Source: Megaleporinus macrocephalus (taxonomy: Eukaryota > Chordata > Actinopteri > Characiformes > Anostomidae). Taken from it: a stretch of DNA of 64,000 nt. The notes under the pieces are model-generated. The model was not told where the DNA came from. It saw only the letters and a program-made list of their open reading frames with translations, and did not search any database. A program made the translations under genes and the position numbers. Positions 33,537 through 45,060 of the stretch are shown piece by piece (within the stretch, counting starts at the first letter, position 1; every line of letters begins with the position of its first letter). The stretch is from positions 56,441,254-56,505,253 of the forward strand of contig CM038703.1 in assembly GCA_021613375.1 (NCBI GenBank). Reading direction: 5' to 3'.

Positions 33537-34830
33537 CAAGTCAAGTCAAGTCAAGTTTATTTGTATAGCGCTTTTTACAACGATGTTGTCACAAAGCAGC
33601 TTTACAGGAATTTTAAAGCATGAAAAACATGAAATCACACACTTTATCCCTTGTGAGGCAACAGTGGCAACAACACCTCCTCAACTGGAGGAAGAAACCT
33701 TTGGAGGAACCAGACTCACAAGGGGAGACCCATCCTCCTCTGGTCGAACAGTACTTAAAGTTTATAAACTAAAGCTGAGTCTGAAGGTAGAAGCTTTAGA
33801 AGCTGTACAGGTACTACATCAGGTGGGAGATACTGTGATGCAGTCAAGGTGGAGCAAATGGCACAAATGGAGAGGAGAACTGGTTGGAGCCAGGTGACGT
33901 GGGGGGCCCTGGTGGTCAGTCCTTTACAGTATTCGGCGGGACAGGTGGGTGGTTATTACCTCAGAGAGAGAGAGAAAAACAGAGTTAGTTATGGTTTGGG
34001 TTAGTACAGAGGAGTCGAGGTGTAGCAGAGAGAGGAGAACTGTTGGTGCCAGGTGACGAGGAGGTCCTGGCAGTCGGACCTCCAACAGCATTCGACGGGA
34101 CAGGTGGGCGGGTATTACCTCAGAGAGAGAGAGAAAACAGAGTTAGTTCTGGTTTGGGTTAGTACAGAGACAGAGTTAGTTCTGGTTTGGTTAGTACAGA
34201 GTTAGTTCTGGTTTGGTTAGTACTGAGACTGAGTTAGTTCTGGTTTGGTTAGTATGGAGGATATGGAGTGTTTAGAGTGCAGCTGGTGACTCTGACAGGT
34301 CTGATTATTAACAGAAAGAACTAAAAGGAGAGAAGCTGCACACGTGCTACATCTGGATGATACAGTAATGCAATCGAGGTGCAGCAGATGACATAGATGA
34401 AGAGGTTACAAGGTAACAAGGGGGTACTGGTGGTCAGTCCTCCAACAGTATTCACCAGGACAGGTGGGCGGTTATTACCTCAGAAAGAAGGAGAAAGAAA
34501 AACAAGGTTAGTTCAGGTTTGGAGTAATACAGTGGATGAGAAGCATAGCTCAGTCTCCAAAAGCTAAACTGAACAAGTATGTTTTCAGTCTAGACTTAAA
34601 TATTGAGACTGTGTCAGAGTCCGAACATTAACTGGGAGATTATTCCACAGTTTGGGGGCTTTGTAGGAAAAAGCTCTTCCCCCCATTCTAGTCTTCTGAA
34701 TTTTTGGAACTATTAGAAAACCAGCATCCTGTGATCTGAGTGAACGTGGCGGTTCATAATAGGAAATTAGATCTTGCAGGTACTCCGGTGCGAGACCGTG
34801 CAGGGTTTTATACGTCAATAAAGAACTTCT
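33537..34830 (-). mobile_element. L2 LINE 3' half (minus strand)
   Basis: Opens with (TCAAG)n then TTTATTTGTATAGCGCTTTT, the reverse of the L2 tail. On the minus strand it ends in a readable C-terminus: LLTYKTLHGLAPEYLQDLIS, RSQDAGFLIVPK and AFSYKAPKLWNNLPVNV (34825-34600). The 3' UTR is expanded by internal tandem repeats. The 5' truncation point is near 34830, next to unrelated sequence. It separates the two parts of the gypsy B second copy. Confidence 0.8.
33835..34530. repeat. Internal tandem repeats in L2 3' UTR
   Basis: Three diverged copies of about 150 bp (starting near 33840, 34015 and 34375). They share GACAGGTGGGNGG and ATTACCTCAGAGAGAG. Between them are four or five copies of a shorter GAGTTAGTTCTGGTTTGG-TTAGTAC unit (34138-34255). 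Confidence 0.65.
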
Positions 34831-35639
34831 CTTGTGCCTTCCAGATGAGGCCCTCTCCTTCCTGATGGAGGTCCCAAACATCTTTACTTCACCGCATCTA
34901 GTTGTCCACAGCTGGTACATCTGAAGGCAAGGCCGACCAGTTCATAAAAGGGGGTTGGAAGCCAACCATGCACTGATATGGAATCATAGTAGTAACTGAA
35001 CTCAGGAATACTAAATACATTACAAAATATTCATTACTAAATACTCATAGTACCCTTTAGTGGTGATAAAAGCTGTCTGCAACTCATCATCTATTTTAAT
35101 CCATACCAAGTTAAATGCTCTTCAAAGATCTAACCTGGTAAAAGTTTTGACTAAACACAAAGCACTTTTGTAAGTTGCTCTGGATAAGAGTATATGCGTA
35201 GTGCTGTAAATGTAAAAATAGATACAATTTGTTCTAAGGCTACAGGGGCGAGTGGTAATTGGTAGCCATAGGGTTTGGTAATTTGATTAAGACCCCTATA
35301 ATCTATGGAGGGTCTGAGACCACCATCCTGCTGAAAGGATGGACTTTCTACCTCCATGGCACCTGGCAATCAGTCCAACAGAGAACAGCTGGTGTTTATA
35401 AAAGCTTCTCTTAGTTTTTTCGGAGTCTTGAATTTCTCACGCCAAGAACCAGACCACGCCAGTACCTGTAAGTTCCCTACAGAAACTCCTAGTTTTCACA
35501 TTGGTGGGCCCCAGTAACCAACGAGGTACTCTTTTCTTGGCTTCTCAAGTTTTCCCCTTGAAATCTATCTTTCGTCTCCTAACAATGATCTCCCTCTGAG
35601 GCTCAACAACCGCCTACAGGAAATGGTGCTTTGTGCCCA
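34831..35639 (-). mobile_element. Ty3/gypsy relic D scrap (minus strand)
   Basis: The minus strand at about 35355-35240 reads FQQDGGLRPSIDYRGLNQI then YQLPLAPVALEQI, the reverse transcriptase segment normally DGGLRPCIDYRGLN. Only this region is readable. Flanks to 34831 and 35639 are unassigned but probably the same element. Confidence 0.55.
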
Positions 35640-37480
35640 TTAGTCTGCGGATCTCTTGAATTCTTTGCCCTCTCTGAATCTGAATTATTCTACGTGTCCT
35701 GCTGGAGCATGATTTTTCTTTGTGGGGAAGAGAGATGGAAGCCTGCATTCCTGCATAGATTATAGAGACCAACAAGATCACTGTCAGGGACCACTACCCC
35801 TTGCCTCTGATGACCACCAACAACTTTGTGCATGTTTGGCAATAGGACAAATGGCAGACACCCTTCATCACACACATGGCTCACTATGAGTACCTAATGA
35901 TGCCTTTTGTAAGGATGAATGTGCTGGCCATCTTCCAAAGGCTCATTCATGAGGTCCTGCATGAGATCCTCAGCATCTATGCTTTTGTTTATTTGGGCCA
36001 CACAAATTCTGTAAAAAACATTAAGGAGCATATTATCCATGTCCACCAGGTCCTGCAGCTACTCTTGAAAAAACAGGAATTGCACACACACATTGTGTTT
36101 CCTGGGGTTCATGGTCTTCAAGTGTAGTTTGTCCATGGACCCGGCCAAACTGAAAGCAACTTACCGTCAGTTTGTCTGGAACTTTGATGGCACCACTCAT
36201 TGCACTGACCTGCAAACAGCCTGGCCCCATTCTGTAGTCTGACAAAGCCCAAAAACGTACAAGGAAATCAAGTACAGCCTGACTAATGCCCCTTCTTGCA
36301 CCTTTCAGATGAGGGCCTACCTTTCCTGGAGGGGTGAGACACCTCCGATGTTGGGGTGGGTGCTTTCCTGTCTCAACACACAGGCGAGGACCACAAAGTC
36401 CATTCCTCTGCATATTCCTCCCACTACTTGACCCCTACAAAAACAGAACTCTGACAGGAGATTGAGAGCTTTTTGCCGTTAAGATCTTGAAGAAGGAGGC
36501 ATTGGTCGGAGGTAGCCAAGCCCCCATTCATGTGACCATAAGAACCTCTCCTATATCTAGGAGGCCAAACAGATGAATCCTAGGAAATCTCATTGGGCCT
36601 CGTTTTTCAGTCATTTTGAGCAATTATCCTGGTTCCAAGAAGGTTAAGCCTGATACTCCCTCCAGGCAGTGAAGAGCCATCTGCACCACAGTCCACTCCT
36701 AATGTTCCCACAAAAGAAAACTTGTACCTTTTTGGTGGAATATTGAACGGGTGCTCATGACAGCCATGCAGAAGGAGCCAGATCCAACTGGGGGCCCCCC
36801 TAATCTGCTGAATGTTCCAGCTGCCCATACCCAGTTGATGCACTGGGGTCACAAAAGATCCTTCTAATAGCATCTAGGGGCCACACTAACAATGGAAGTC
36901 CTTAAAAGATGCCTCTGGTGGCCTAATATGGCAGGAGAGGTCTGGCAGTTTGTGGCATCCTTCAATAGTGCTCACAACAAGGAACCCAGGACCAAGCTCT
37001 ATGGGCTGCTGCACCCTCTGTCTATTACACATCGCCCAGGGTCCCTGGACTTCATCACTGTATTACACAAATCAAGAGACCATCATCATGGTCAACACAC
37101 ATCATAGACAACACACTCCAGCACTCATCTCTGGTCATGTCCTTGTTTGAGTGTCATGTTGGTTATGTGCCTCCTTTTATTCTTGACCAAAAATCTAAAG
37201 AGGCTGTCCCCCTTAGCTGCCCGTATGGTGTGTTGGTGCAGCCTCACTTGCACATAACCAAGGTGGATCGGAGACATACTCCAGGGCCACCTCTTCATTC
37301 AGGCCAAGATGTGTGGTTGTCTGCCAAGGATCTCCCACTTAGGGTCACCAATATGAATTTGGCTCCCTAATACATCAGGCTTTTCAAGGTCATCCATCGG
37401 GTCAATCCTGTGTCTTACAGGCTACAATTGCTGCTGTCCCTTGGATTTGGACGTTTCACATCTCTTGTCTAAAACCCTGC
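35640..37480 (+). mobile_element. Gypsy B second copy, right part
   Basis: Resumes at TTTGCCCTCTCTGAATCTGA (35659), parallel to 23707. It continues through HYEYLMMPFVRMNVLAIFQR (35879), then VCHTNSVKNIKEH and the degraded RNase H. Integrase reads MAGEVWQFVASFNSAHNKEP (36928). GQDVWLSAKDLPL (37303) and FKVIHRVNPVSYRLQ belong to the integrase C-terminal region, which is missing from copy B. Interrupted by stops throughout. Confidence 0.7.
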
Positions 37481-37629
37481 TTATGCGCCCTTGGGGCTCA
37501 TATGGCTGATCCACCACCTTCTTGCGGTGAGTTGCTGGGAGCAGTACCTGAAGGCTAACAGCCCCTGAATGTACTTCTCCATGGCCTTATATTCTACTTG
37601 GGCCAAAGGATAAACTCTAGACTTTAGGG

Positions 37630-38430
37630 GTGTATTGCCAACTACAACAGCTGAGCTATGCTGAAAGTTGACAAAAAATATGAAATATTGCAACAAAAAC
37701 TTCTACGGTACAAGTACAATAAGTACTAATACCCAACCAGTGTTCCTACCTAGAAGATAAATTAGTTAAGGGTATTTCGCATCAGTGCAATATTATTCAT
37801 CTTAATAATAAAGTACATTAATGCTTATAAGTGCTTCACAAAAAGACAGTGCTCTACAGTCTGACATTAAAGACCGTGAGAGGGTCTGCTGTTTGGACAG
37901 CCAATGAAAGTTCATTCCACCATCTGTGTGCCAGTCCAGAGAAAAGTCAGAAGCCACATGTAACAAAAAAGTCAAGACTGGATCATAAGAACCTCATTCT
38001 AACTTCAAAGAAAAGTGGAGAAAATGTTATAACCTGGGCTTGCTTTACAACCTCAGGGCCAACTTCAGCAACCTCGGGGCCAAGAAAGTCAGCTATCAAC
38101 TGTCATACCAGAGAGTGCTTGAGGAAAATGTGAGGCCATCCATCAAAGAGGTGAAACTGTAAAAGTGGACATTCTAACATTACTAAGAAATAAAGTAGAT
38201 ATGAATGTTGTTTGAATGAAGGGTAACTGATTTCTGTATATTGCTGTATTCTTTCCCCTCAACTAGGAGGACTCCATACTTAATGTACACCAGCGGGTAG
38301 ACTCCTGATTAGTAGTACCTAATCAAGACCATGATTACAGGTCACTATTCTGTCACATATTTAGGACAAAAGAACAACACAATAATAAAAAAGCTGTAAA
38401 AAAAATCCCTAAATCTTTGAAAACACCTTG
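37630..38430 (+). other. Duplicated block upstream of OR4 with Tc1 transposase scrap
   Basis: RLDHKNLILTSKKSGENVIT (37970-38030) then WACFTTSGP and ECLRKM/ENVRPSIKEVKL in the next frame (38110-38158) are a Tc1 transposase segment from between the first and second catalytic Asp. The same text is upstream of OR3 and OR5, so it is part of the tandem unit. TATTGCAACAAAA...CTTCTAC (37685) marks the block's left edge. Confidence 0.6.
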
Positions 38431-38530
38431 TTCATGCACCTGTGAGAGATGCAGGCCAGATTTAGTAATCTATTCATTAGGCAGTGAACCACTAAGGAAT
38501 ATGTATCTGCTGAGAAGAGAATATAAAAAT
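38431..38530 (+). promoter_or_regulatory. OR4 upstream module
   Basis: TTCATGCACCTGTGAGAGAT, CTATTCATTAGGCAG (homeodomain-like box, one change), core TGAACCACTAAGGAATATGT, TGCTGAGAAGAGAA and TATAAAAA at 38522-38529, 181 bp before the start codon. Confidence 0.7.
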
Positions 38531-38618
38531 ACACACAAAGTTATTTTCCCTGCCACAACCTGGCTGTCTCTCTTCCTCTGTTTCAGCCACAGTATCTCTG
38601 TACTGTTCACTCCTATGC

Positions 38619-38642
38619 ATGAAGTTCACGATGCCTGACTAA
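38619..38642 (+). promoter_or_regulatory. OR4 leader mini-uORF
   Basis: ATG at 38619 reads MKFTMPD-stop; the inner ATG at 38631 gives MPD-stop. The frame ends 60 bases before the OR4 ATG. Two base changes in the first four codons leave the frame and the MPD end intact. Confidence 0.45.
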
Positions 38643-38702
38643 ATACATAAAACACTTGTGTCAACACAACTAACCAGATTTTAAAGATTTATAGATTTTT
38701 TC

Positions 38703-39644
38703 ATGGATTACTCTACTAATGTCACATATTTATATTTGGAAGGTCATGTGGAGTTGGAGAAATATAGATATGTTTACTTTGTAATTACTCTCTTTGTTTA
38801 TATACTGATTATTTTCTGTAATGTTGTTGTTATTTCAGTCATTTACAATAACAAATGTCTCCATGAGCCCATGTACATATTTATTGCTGCTTTACTTTGT
38901 AATTCTCTCTTTGGAACATCTGCCTTTTATCCTAAAGTACTGAATGATTTTCTCTCTGAAAGACCAGTCATCTCTCGTGAAGCCTGTACGTTTCAGGCCT
39001 TTTGGATTTACACATGTGCAGTTTCAGATCTTACTCTGTTATCAGCTATGGCATATGACAGATATGTATCTATATGTAAACCATTACAATATCCAACTAT
39101 TATAAAAACGTCCACTGTTAGAAAACTCTTATTTTTCTGTTGGTTTGTACCTTCCTGTGAACTTAGTATACCAATATTACTCACATGCCGACTTCTGCTG
39201 TGTAGATTTAATTTAAACAGAATTTACTGTAATGTTTACTCAATTTCTAAATTAGCCTGTGGAGACACATCTGTTAACTATTTATATGGACTCTTTGCCT
39301 TAACTCTGGCTATATTTCCACCTGTGATCTTCATAATCTACTCATATATTAGAATACTTGATGTCTGTTTAAGGAATTCTAAAGAATTCAGAAGAAAAGC
39401 TCTACAGACCTGCTTTCCACACCTTGTCATTTTCATCACTTTCTCTATTATTTCCTGCTTTGAAGTAATTAATACCAGATTAGAAGGAAATGTGCCTCAT
39501 ATTGTGTCTGTACTAATGTCAGTTGAAAATCTGGTTATTGGTCCTTTAATGAATCCCATTATGTACGGACTAAAACTGCAGGAGATATGGAATAGGATTA
39601 AGAGAATGATTTGGAAAAGAAAGACACATATCCTTGCAAATTGA
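38703..39644 (+). CDS. Odorant receptor OR4
   Basis: A 313-residue intronless olfactory GPCR. Asn6 lies in a glycosylation site. TM1 is about 24-48, TM2 57-77, TM3 95-118 with DRY at 119-121, TM4 140-162, TM5 194-218, TM6 235-256 with KALQTC at 232-237, and TM7 268-290 with NPIMY at 284-288. Cys95 and the ECL2 cysteines 167, 176 and 186 are present. TM1 has CN where most ORs have GN, a trait of the whole cluster. It is most similar to OR3, but SERPVISREAC and NVYSISKLACG differ from it. The tail is RMIWKRKTHILAN. Confidence 0.93.
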   Translation: MDYSTNVTYLYLEGHVELEKYRYVYFVITLFVYILIIFCNVVVISVIYNNKCLHEPMYIFIAALLCNSLFGTSAFYPKVLNDFLSERPVISREACTFQAFWIYTCAVSDLTLLSAMAYDRYVSICKPLQYPTIIKTSTVRKLLFFCWFVPSCELSIPILLTCRLLLCRFNLNRIYCNVYSISKLACGDTSVNYLYGLFALTLAIFPPVIFIIYSYIRILDVCLRNSKEFRRKALQTCFPHLVIFITFSIISCFEVINTRLEGNVPHIVSVLMSVENLVIGPLMNPIMYGLKLQEIWNRIKRMIWKRKTHILAN

Positions 39645-40870
39645 AATTCTTTTTCTATGTATGTTATGGTGACTTTCTTGCATTTTCAATAGAATGTTTA
39701 AGATGAGTGTTATCTGTGTTGTGTGTCTTTTAATTTTCACTGCATAATAGCTTGTAATGACTTAAATAAGTGTAGAAGTCGAGTAGCTCAGCAATGAAAA
39801 AACACATGTTTCTTGAGTGTCGTTATTATATTTCATATTTATGTGGTCATGATTTGAAAGTGGATCAGATAAAATATGCAAACAAGATGTTTCTACATCT
39901 GGACATACCTGTAAATGAAAAATGTAAACATAAGCTGATGGCCTAAAAAGTTTATAAATTATGGGTACAATTCTGCATTACTGCTCTGCCATTTAATCTT
40001 TCATTCCTTTTTCCAACTGCTGTAGTCATATTTATATTTAAATGATCATACAAATGATTTCATACTACTATAACAACTCACACATTTTTATTTTGTTTCC
40101 CAAAATTAAATCTTAAACAAGCAAACACAGAACTTGGCAGGAATATACTCTACACTTCAGTGGTCTTTTATTGCAATAATCAATGCTAAATCAATAATAC
40201 CCACTATAGTAGCAAACTACATTCACTTGATGTGGTAAATAAGAAGTATTTTAAAGGGACTAAGAAAAGTAACCATGGTGATTGGTTAGAGATTATGTCA
40301 GGATAGGAAAAGGCCATCATATCCTTGAGACAAGTTGACTTGAATGCCCATCTTTGGGCCTAGTGCATAGGGTGCAATGGGCCCAGTCTAACACAGCTAT
40401 CAAGTCCAAGGAGGCCTTTTAGAGTTTAGGTCTGAACTCAGTGTGATGAGGGCTCTAGTGACCTAGGTAGTTAGCTTGTCAACCTTAGCTTGGAGACTGG
40501 TTACCTTGTCATGGTGGTCATTTTATTCTTAAAATTTACTGATAGTGTCCAAATACACTGTGTCCATCATCTGCTTTATGCAACAGAGTCTGGTTGAGAT
40601 TCTGGTTCAGCTGATAGCCGAGGCTTTTGTGGCCTACGTTAGTGACTTTAGCTTTGCCTTAACCAGCCATCAAATGATGTTACTGATGATATTTTTCTTG
40701 GAGGACTGATGGGTTGATTACTTCTGCCTTACCCGCAGCCATCAAAATACCCTAAACAATGGTTTACCTACTCAAGAACAAGAATATGTTTAATTTAAAA
40801 ACAAACAAGAACAGAAGTAAAACAATGACTGCCTGACTCTAGAACAAAGCTGTTCTGAAAGGAAATAAAC
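39645..40870. other. OR4 3' flank (parallel to OR3)
   Basis: Nearly co-linear with 29168-30530 except for the insertion or loss of some hundred bases after 40310. It contains AATCAATGCTAAATCAATAA at 40178. No gene. Confidence 0.6.
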
Positions 40871-40873
40871 GTA

Positions 40874-41295
40874 CAGAGCACTGGAGCGTATTTACAGTGC
40901 TTAATTTCTTCCACATTTTGTTACATTACAGCCTTATTCCAAAATGGAAGGAATTAATTTTTACTCAATATTCTACACTCAGTACCTTAGAATGACAAAG
41001 TCAAAGTTTATTTTAAATTTTTGCTAATTTATTAAGTTAATCAGTTTTCATTGATCATCCTTCAGTTGTTTCAACAACTTGACTGGAGTCCACCTCTGGT
41101 AAATCCAGTTGATTGGACATGATTTGGAAAAGCAAATCTATATAAAATCTATGTCTATGTAAGGTCCCATAATTGACAACAGGACAATGACCCCAAGCAC
41201 ATTGTGGAGTTGTGTTGGGATGACTATGTGAATGTTCTTGAGTGGCCTAGTCAGAGCCCAGACTTAAACCTAATCTAACATCTCTGGAGAGTTCT
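40874..41295 (+). mobile_element. Tc1-like transposon, second copy, right end lost
   Basis: TA then CAGAGCACTGGAGCGTATTT at the left, matching the 30535 copy. It keeps GACAATGACCCCAAGCAC (QDNDPKH) and WPSQSPDLNLI-type text at 41255. It breaks off at GGAGAGTTCTG (41295) and joins the gypsy C copy, so the right terminal repeat is gone. Confidence 0.75.
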
Positions 41296-41770
41296 GCTTT
41301 ATTTACTTCTCCTTGCTCTCTGCTGACATGGATATTGAGTTCTTCCTGGGTAACCAGCACATCCTTTCCTGTGCTCCTCCTCAAAATCTTGAGATATGTG
41401 GACTTGAATGACAAGTGGCCCAACGACTTTCCCATCTTGGCAGCTGTGTCAGACTGGCCTTTCTGATGAGGTCTCAAAGGGTGTAGGCTACACAGGAGAA
41501 CCGCTGGAAGGTGACTAGAACCTCATGTATGTGGAAAGGGAGGACCCGTTAGTACCAGCGGCAATGGGGGAGGAAAAGATTGTGTTGGCATGGGCCTCTG
41601 GCAAGAGCAACCTGCCAATACCCCTTGGTGAGGTTTAAGGTGGAAATAAAATTAGTTTTACCTAGATGATCGAACAGATCCAATCAAGAAGGTAATTGTA
41701 GAACCTCCACAAGCCATCTGGGTTGATAACTGGATGATGGGGCTGGAACATGGGTTATTAGAGGGTTTGA
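41296..41770 (-). mobile_element. Gypsy relic C, second copy (minus strand)
   Basis: Parallel to 31240-31740: CTTTATTTACTTCTCCTTGC, GAATGACAAGTGGCCCAAC, CTTTCTGATGAGGTCTCAAA and AGAACCTCCACAAGCCATCT recur in order. The reverse transcriptase frame is more damaged than in the first copy. Confidence 0.65.
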
Positions 41771-41773
41771 CGA

Positions 41774-41848
41774 TGCTGGCAGCCAGCATCCAATTGGGGG
41801 CCCCAATTGGATGCTGGCAGCCAGCATCCAATTGGGGGCCCCACTAAT
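41774..41848. repeat. 37-bp tandem duplication that is palindromic
   Basis: ATGCTGGCAGCCAGCAT at 41774 and again at 41811, period 37. Bases 41782-41799 are the exact reverse complement of 41801-41818 around a single central G. It lies where gypsy C (minus) meets gypsy B-type (plus) sequence. Confidence 0.85.
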
Positions 41849-42060
41849 CTGCTGAATGTTCTCACAGCTGCTCATACTCAGTTGATGCACTGGGGACCCA
41901 AACGCTCCTTCAAATATCATCCAGGGGCCACACTAACACTGGAATTTCTTCAAAATTACAGGAGAGATCTGGCAGTTTGTGGGCATCCTTCAAAACATGT
42001 GCTCGCAACAAGGAACCCAGGACCAAGCTCTATGGGCTGCTGAGCCTTCATCACTGGATT
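41800..42060 (+). mobile_element. Gypsy B third copy, integrase scrap
   Basis: CCACTAATCTGCTGAATGTT, CATCCAGGGGCCACACTAAC, GGAGAGATCTGGCAGTTTGT and AAGGAACCCAGGACCAAGCT parallel 36800-37010. It reads MCSQQGTQD or, in another frame, CARNKEPRTKLYGLL. Confidence 0.65.
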
Positions 42061-42290
42061 ATGAAAATCAGTTTTTTCTCGTCTTTCTCTTTCCCTCTTT
42101 TCTTCTACTGCTTCCTTTACTCATTCTGGCTTTCTCCCCTCTGCGCTTCTGCTCATTCCTCCCCCTTTTCCAGAGACATACTCCAGGGCCACCAAAGGGG
42201 TTTTAAGCAAATATTGCAACAAATTTGTCACAACTGGAAAATTTCCCTGTCTCACAATAATAAGTTAATAAGTGAAATTACCATGTTACT
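42061..42290 (+). repeat. Pyrimidine-rich block and junction
   Basis: TCTGGCTTTCTCCCCTCTGC (42125) parallels 25735. It is followed by a stray piece of gypsy integrase (AGACATACTCCAGGGCCACC, 42174), then AT-rich sequence leading into the DIRS copy. Confidence 0.5.
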
Positions 42291-43250
42291 TAGTTGGGGA
42301 GCTCGACCATGCCCAGATTAACCTACTATATAAATACCACCCACTCTCACGCTACCACCATATCAAACAAACTACACAAGCATTCGTCTCGCACCTACTG
42401 CTCAAGCATGTATATCCTTTTTCAAGCCTCGGAAGACGAACCTCCTTTCTCCACTCTCGTTCTTTCGGCTGCCGCTTCTCTGCCCCTAGCGCATCTTCAT
42501 TCAGTGGTTATGGTTCCTGCCGATCCAGGTTCCAATGCATCAGGATCCTCCCACTCCAACCGCTCATGGATTCCCCCCTCGGGCTCGAAACACTCCCACT
42601 ACTCTTCCCCGGCCACCCCTCTTCGATCCCACCGCTCCCTCCGCCCTAGGCAGTGGGCTTCCCCAACCCCGGCTCTAAGGATCAGTGCTGGGCCTTCTGC
42701 CTTTCCTTTGCCCCGGGCCATCTCCGATAATTATTCTTGACCTCACTTTCCACTTCGGCGGTACGGCCTTCTACAAGTACCACCGACAGTTTTCCGCATG
42801 GGCCGCCACCCGCCTGCACCAGTGGAACATCTCTACTGGGGTTCCCTGGACCTTGAACTCTATTGTAGAGTTTTCACCAGGCAACCCTTTGCAACATGCA
42901 GAATTTAAATTCCACTGGATTTTCCGCTTCTTGGTGCAGATTTTTACGCATGTGTTCCTGCTGCGCTAAGGCTCATGCTCGTCCCAGCTGCCCCCCAGGC
43001 CACCCAGGTACGGCAGCAGCTGACTACTCTGCACTTTTCTACCCCATTCACATTCCCGAATTTGCTTCCTGCCTCTGTTGCCACCCTGATCTCGCCTTCA
43101 CTCTTTACTTGTTGGACGGCTTCTCACTTGTCCTCTCCCCTGGTGTAATCGTGTTGCCAGAGTCCACCCATAGGTCACTTAATCTTTTTCCCGTGGAAAA
43201 CAAACCTGACAGTTTCATCTCTTCTGGCCAAAAAGGTTGCGAAACGTGTC

Positions 43251-44288
43251 ATGATCGGCCCCTTCTCGACTCCACACTTTTCCATCTACCGAGTCAATCC
43301 CATTGGCATAGCCACCCATAAATATTCAGGGAAGAAGCGCATCATAATAGATCTATCTGCTCCCCACAGTTCTTCAGTCCCATCCATCAACAACCTCATA
43401 CCCAGCCATGACTTCTCCATGTCTTATGCCACAGTCGATGCCATTTCACTCATCAAGACCATTGGACACAGCGCTTGGCTGGCCAAAGCAGACATTGTCT
43501 CCGCATTCAAAGTCGTCCCACTTCACCCCAACTCCCAGCATCTATTCGGAGTCCGTTGGCTCAGTTCGTATTATTTCGCTGTCTGTCTGGCTTTTGGTTG
43601 CAAGATCAGTCCCAAACTTTTTGACAGTTACACACAAGCTCTATCCTGGATTCTGCTTAATGTCTACCACCTGCCGTATGTCATTCACCTTCTAGACGAC
43701 TTTCTCCTCCTCAATGCCCCTGCCTCTCCACCAGAACGTTCTATCACACTGCTCAATTCAGCCTTCAAACGACTGGGCGTTCCTCTTTCTGCTGAAAAAC
43801 CGTTAGTCCTACCACAAACAATAAATTCCTCGGCATCATGCTCGACTCCGTCACCTTCACAGCATCACTCCCCAGGGACAACTCTTCATATCAGACTTTC
43901 TACAGCAGCCAACCTCCCTATTCCAACATGTCCATCTGGACAAACCCCATCGTGCCCCATCGTGGTCGCCACCATTTATTGGCGGCACGAATGGGCCCGC
44001 CGCACCATCATCATCCATTCCGACAACGTTGCGATCGTTAACATAATAAATAAGGGACGTTCCAGATCTCTCACGCTCATGCTCTTCCTCTGTTGCCTCG
44101 TCTGGCTCTCGACCATGCATCACTTCATTTTAAGAGCTTCTCACATCCCCGGCCATTCAAATCCAATAGCTGATCAGAGATTCAGGACATTAGCACCAGC
44201 ATCAGACATGCACCCCACACCTACGGCTCCCTATTCAGAAATCATCTTCCCCCTTTATCACGACTGCACAACCTCATCACTAACCTAA
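43251..44288 (+). pseudogene. DIRS pol: reverse transcriptase and RNase H
   Basis: Open for 345 codons. KKRIIIDLSAPHSSSVPSIN, WLAKADIVSAFKVVPLHP (catalytic Asp in ADI) and VIHLLDDFLLL (LLDDF, catalytic Asp pair, about 43690-43702) are reverse transcriptase motifs. After a locally degraded stretch at 43830-43960, RNase H reads RRTIIIHSDNVAIVNIINKG and ILRASHIPGHSNPIADQRF. The frame begins after a shift near 43230, where upstream LLAKKV lies in another frame. The degraded join between domains implies loss of function. Confidence 0.75.
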
Positions 44289-44289
44289 T

Positions 44290-45058
44290 TCTCCAAGCTA
44301 TAGCTTCAAATACACTCTCCACCTACTGGTCCAGCTGGCTCTACTTCAAACGCTTTCTACACTCAAAGTGTACCTAGCAGCCATAAATTTCTTCCACAAA
44401 CTCAAATATGGTTCACCCCTACAGTCATACTCCCACCACCATGTGTCTTTTCTTCTCAGAGGAATAAGAAGAAACCAACCAGCATTCCAGCCTCTGCGCC
44501 TGCCCCTCACTTCTTACATCTTAGCTTGCTGCCTTTCCACCCTATGCTCCTTCTGTTACTCACCAACTATATCTCCTTCACTCGAAGCCATGTTCCTCCT
44601 CCGCTGTTCAGAATTCACCGCAGCTTATTCAACACACAATCCCTCTCACCATGCAAGCCTGTCAGACCTCCAAATCCTCAACTCCACCACACTCATCTTC
44701 TCAGAGAAACGCAGTAAAACCAACCAATATGGCAGGCCCACCCAAATTCATCTTTTTAAACTATCCTCTCCTCTCAGTCCCTATAAACCACTTCTCCAAC
44801 ATCTCCATACTCAATCTGTTTCCTCCAACGACCCACTCTTCATATTTGAAGCTACATCTGGTTCCACCTACACTTATGCAATATTCTTTCTCTCAGCAGC
44901 TTCAACTCAACACCTTCAGGATCAGCACAGCTTCATCAGCATCTCACCAAGGAATCTCCGATCACACAGTCAAAGTCCTCGGCCGCTGGTCCTTCCAAGT
45001 CTACAACGGATACATCCATACACATGCCCATGATCTCTGTGCATCCCACCAAGCTTAG
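44290..45058 (+). pseudogene. DIRS tyrosine recombinase
   Basis: STYWSSWLYFKR (44318) opens the domain, then KVYLAAINFFHKLKYG and LLRGIRRNQPAF. MFLLRCSEF (44590) carries the first catalytic Arg. After a frameshift near 44905 the C-terminal part reads NTFRISTASSASHQGISDHT, where the catalytic His of H-x-x-R is Asn. VLGRWSFQVYNGYI follows, with the candidate nucleophilic Tyr at about 45004. The frameshift and the His change indicate a dead enzyme. Confidence 0.7.
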
Positions 45059-45060
45059 CG

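Larger units (their letters stand above)
42291..45060 (+). mobile_element. DIRS-type retroelement copy B, the best preserved
   Basis: Order: possible promoter (TATATAAATACC at 42328), gag, reverse transcriptase, RNase H, tyrosine recombinase. There is no integrase or protease, as is typical for DIRS elements, which integrate by tyrosine recombination. Gag-like RFSAWAATRLHQWN falls at 42790-42830. The pol N-terminus HIPEFASCLCCHPDLAFTLY starts near 43050. Compared with relic A it retains the whole reverse transcriptase and recombinase. It has several frameshifts and I did not find split inverted/internal repeats at the ends, so it is probably not mobile. Confidence 0.8.
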
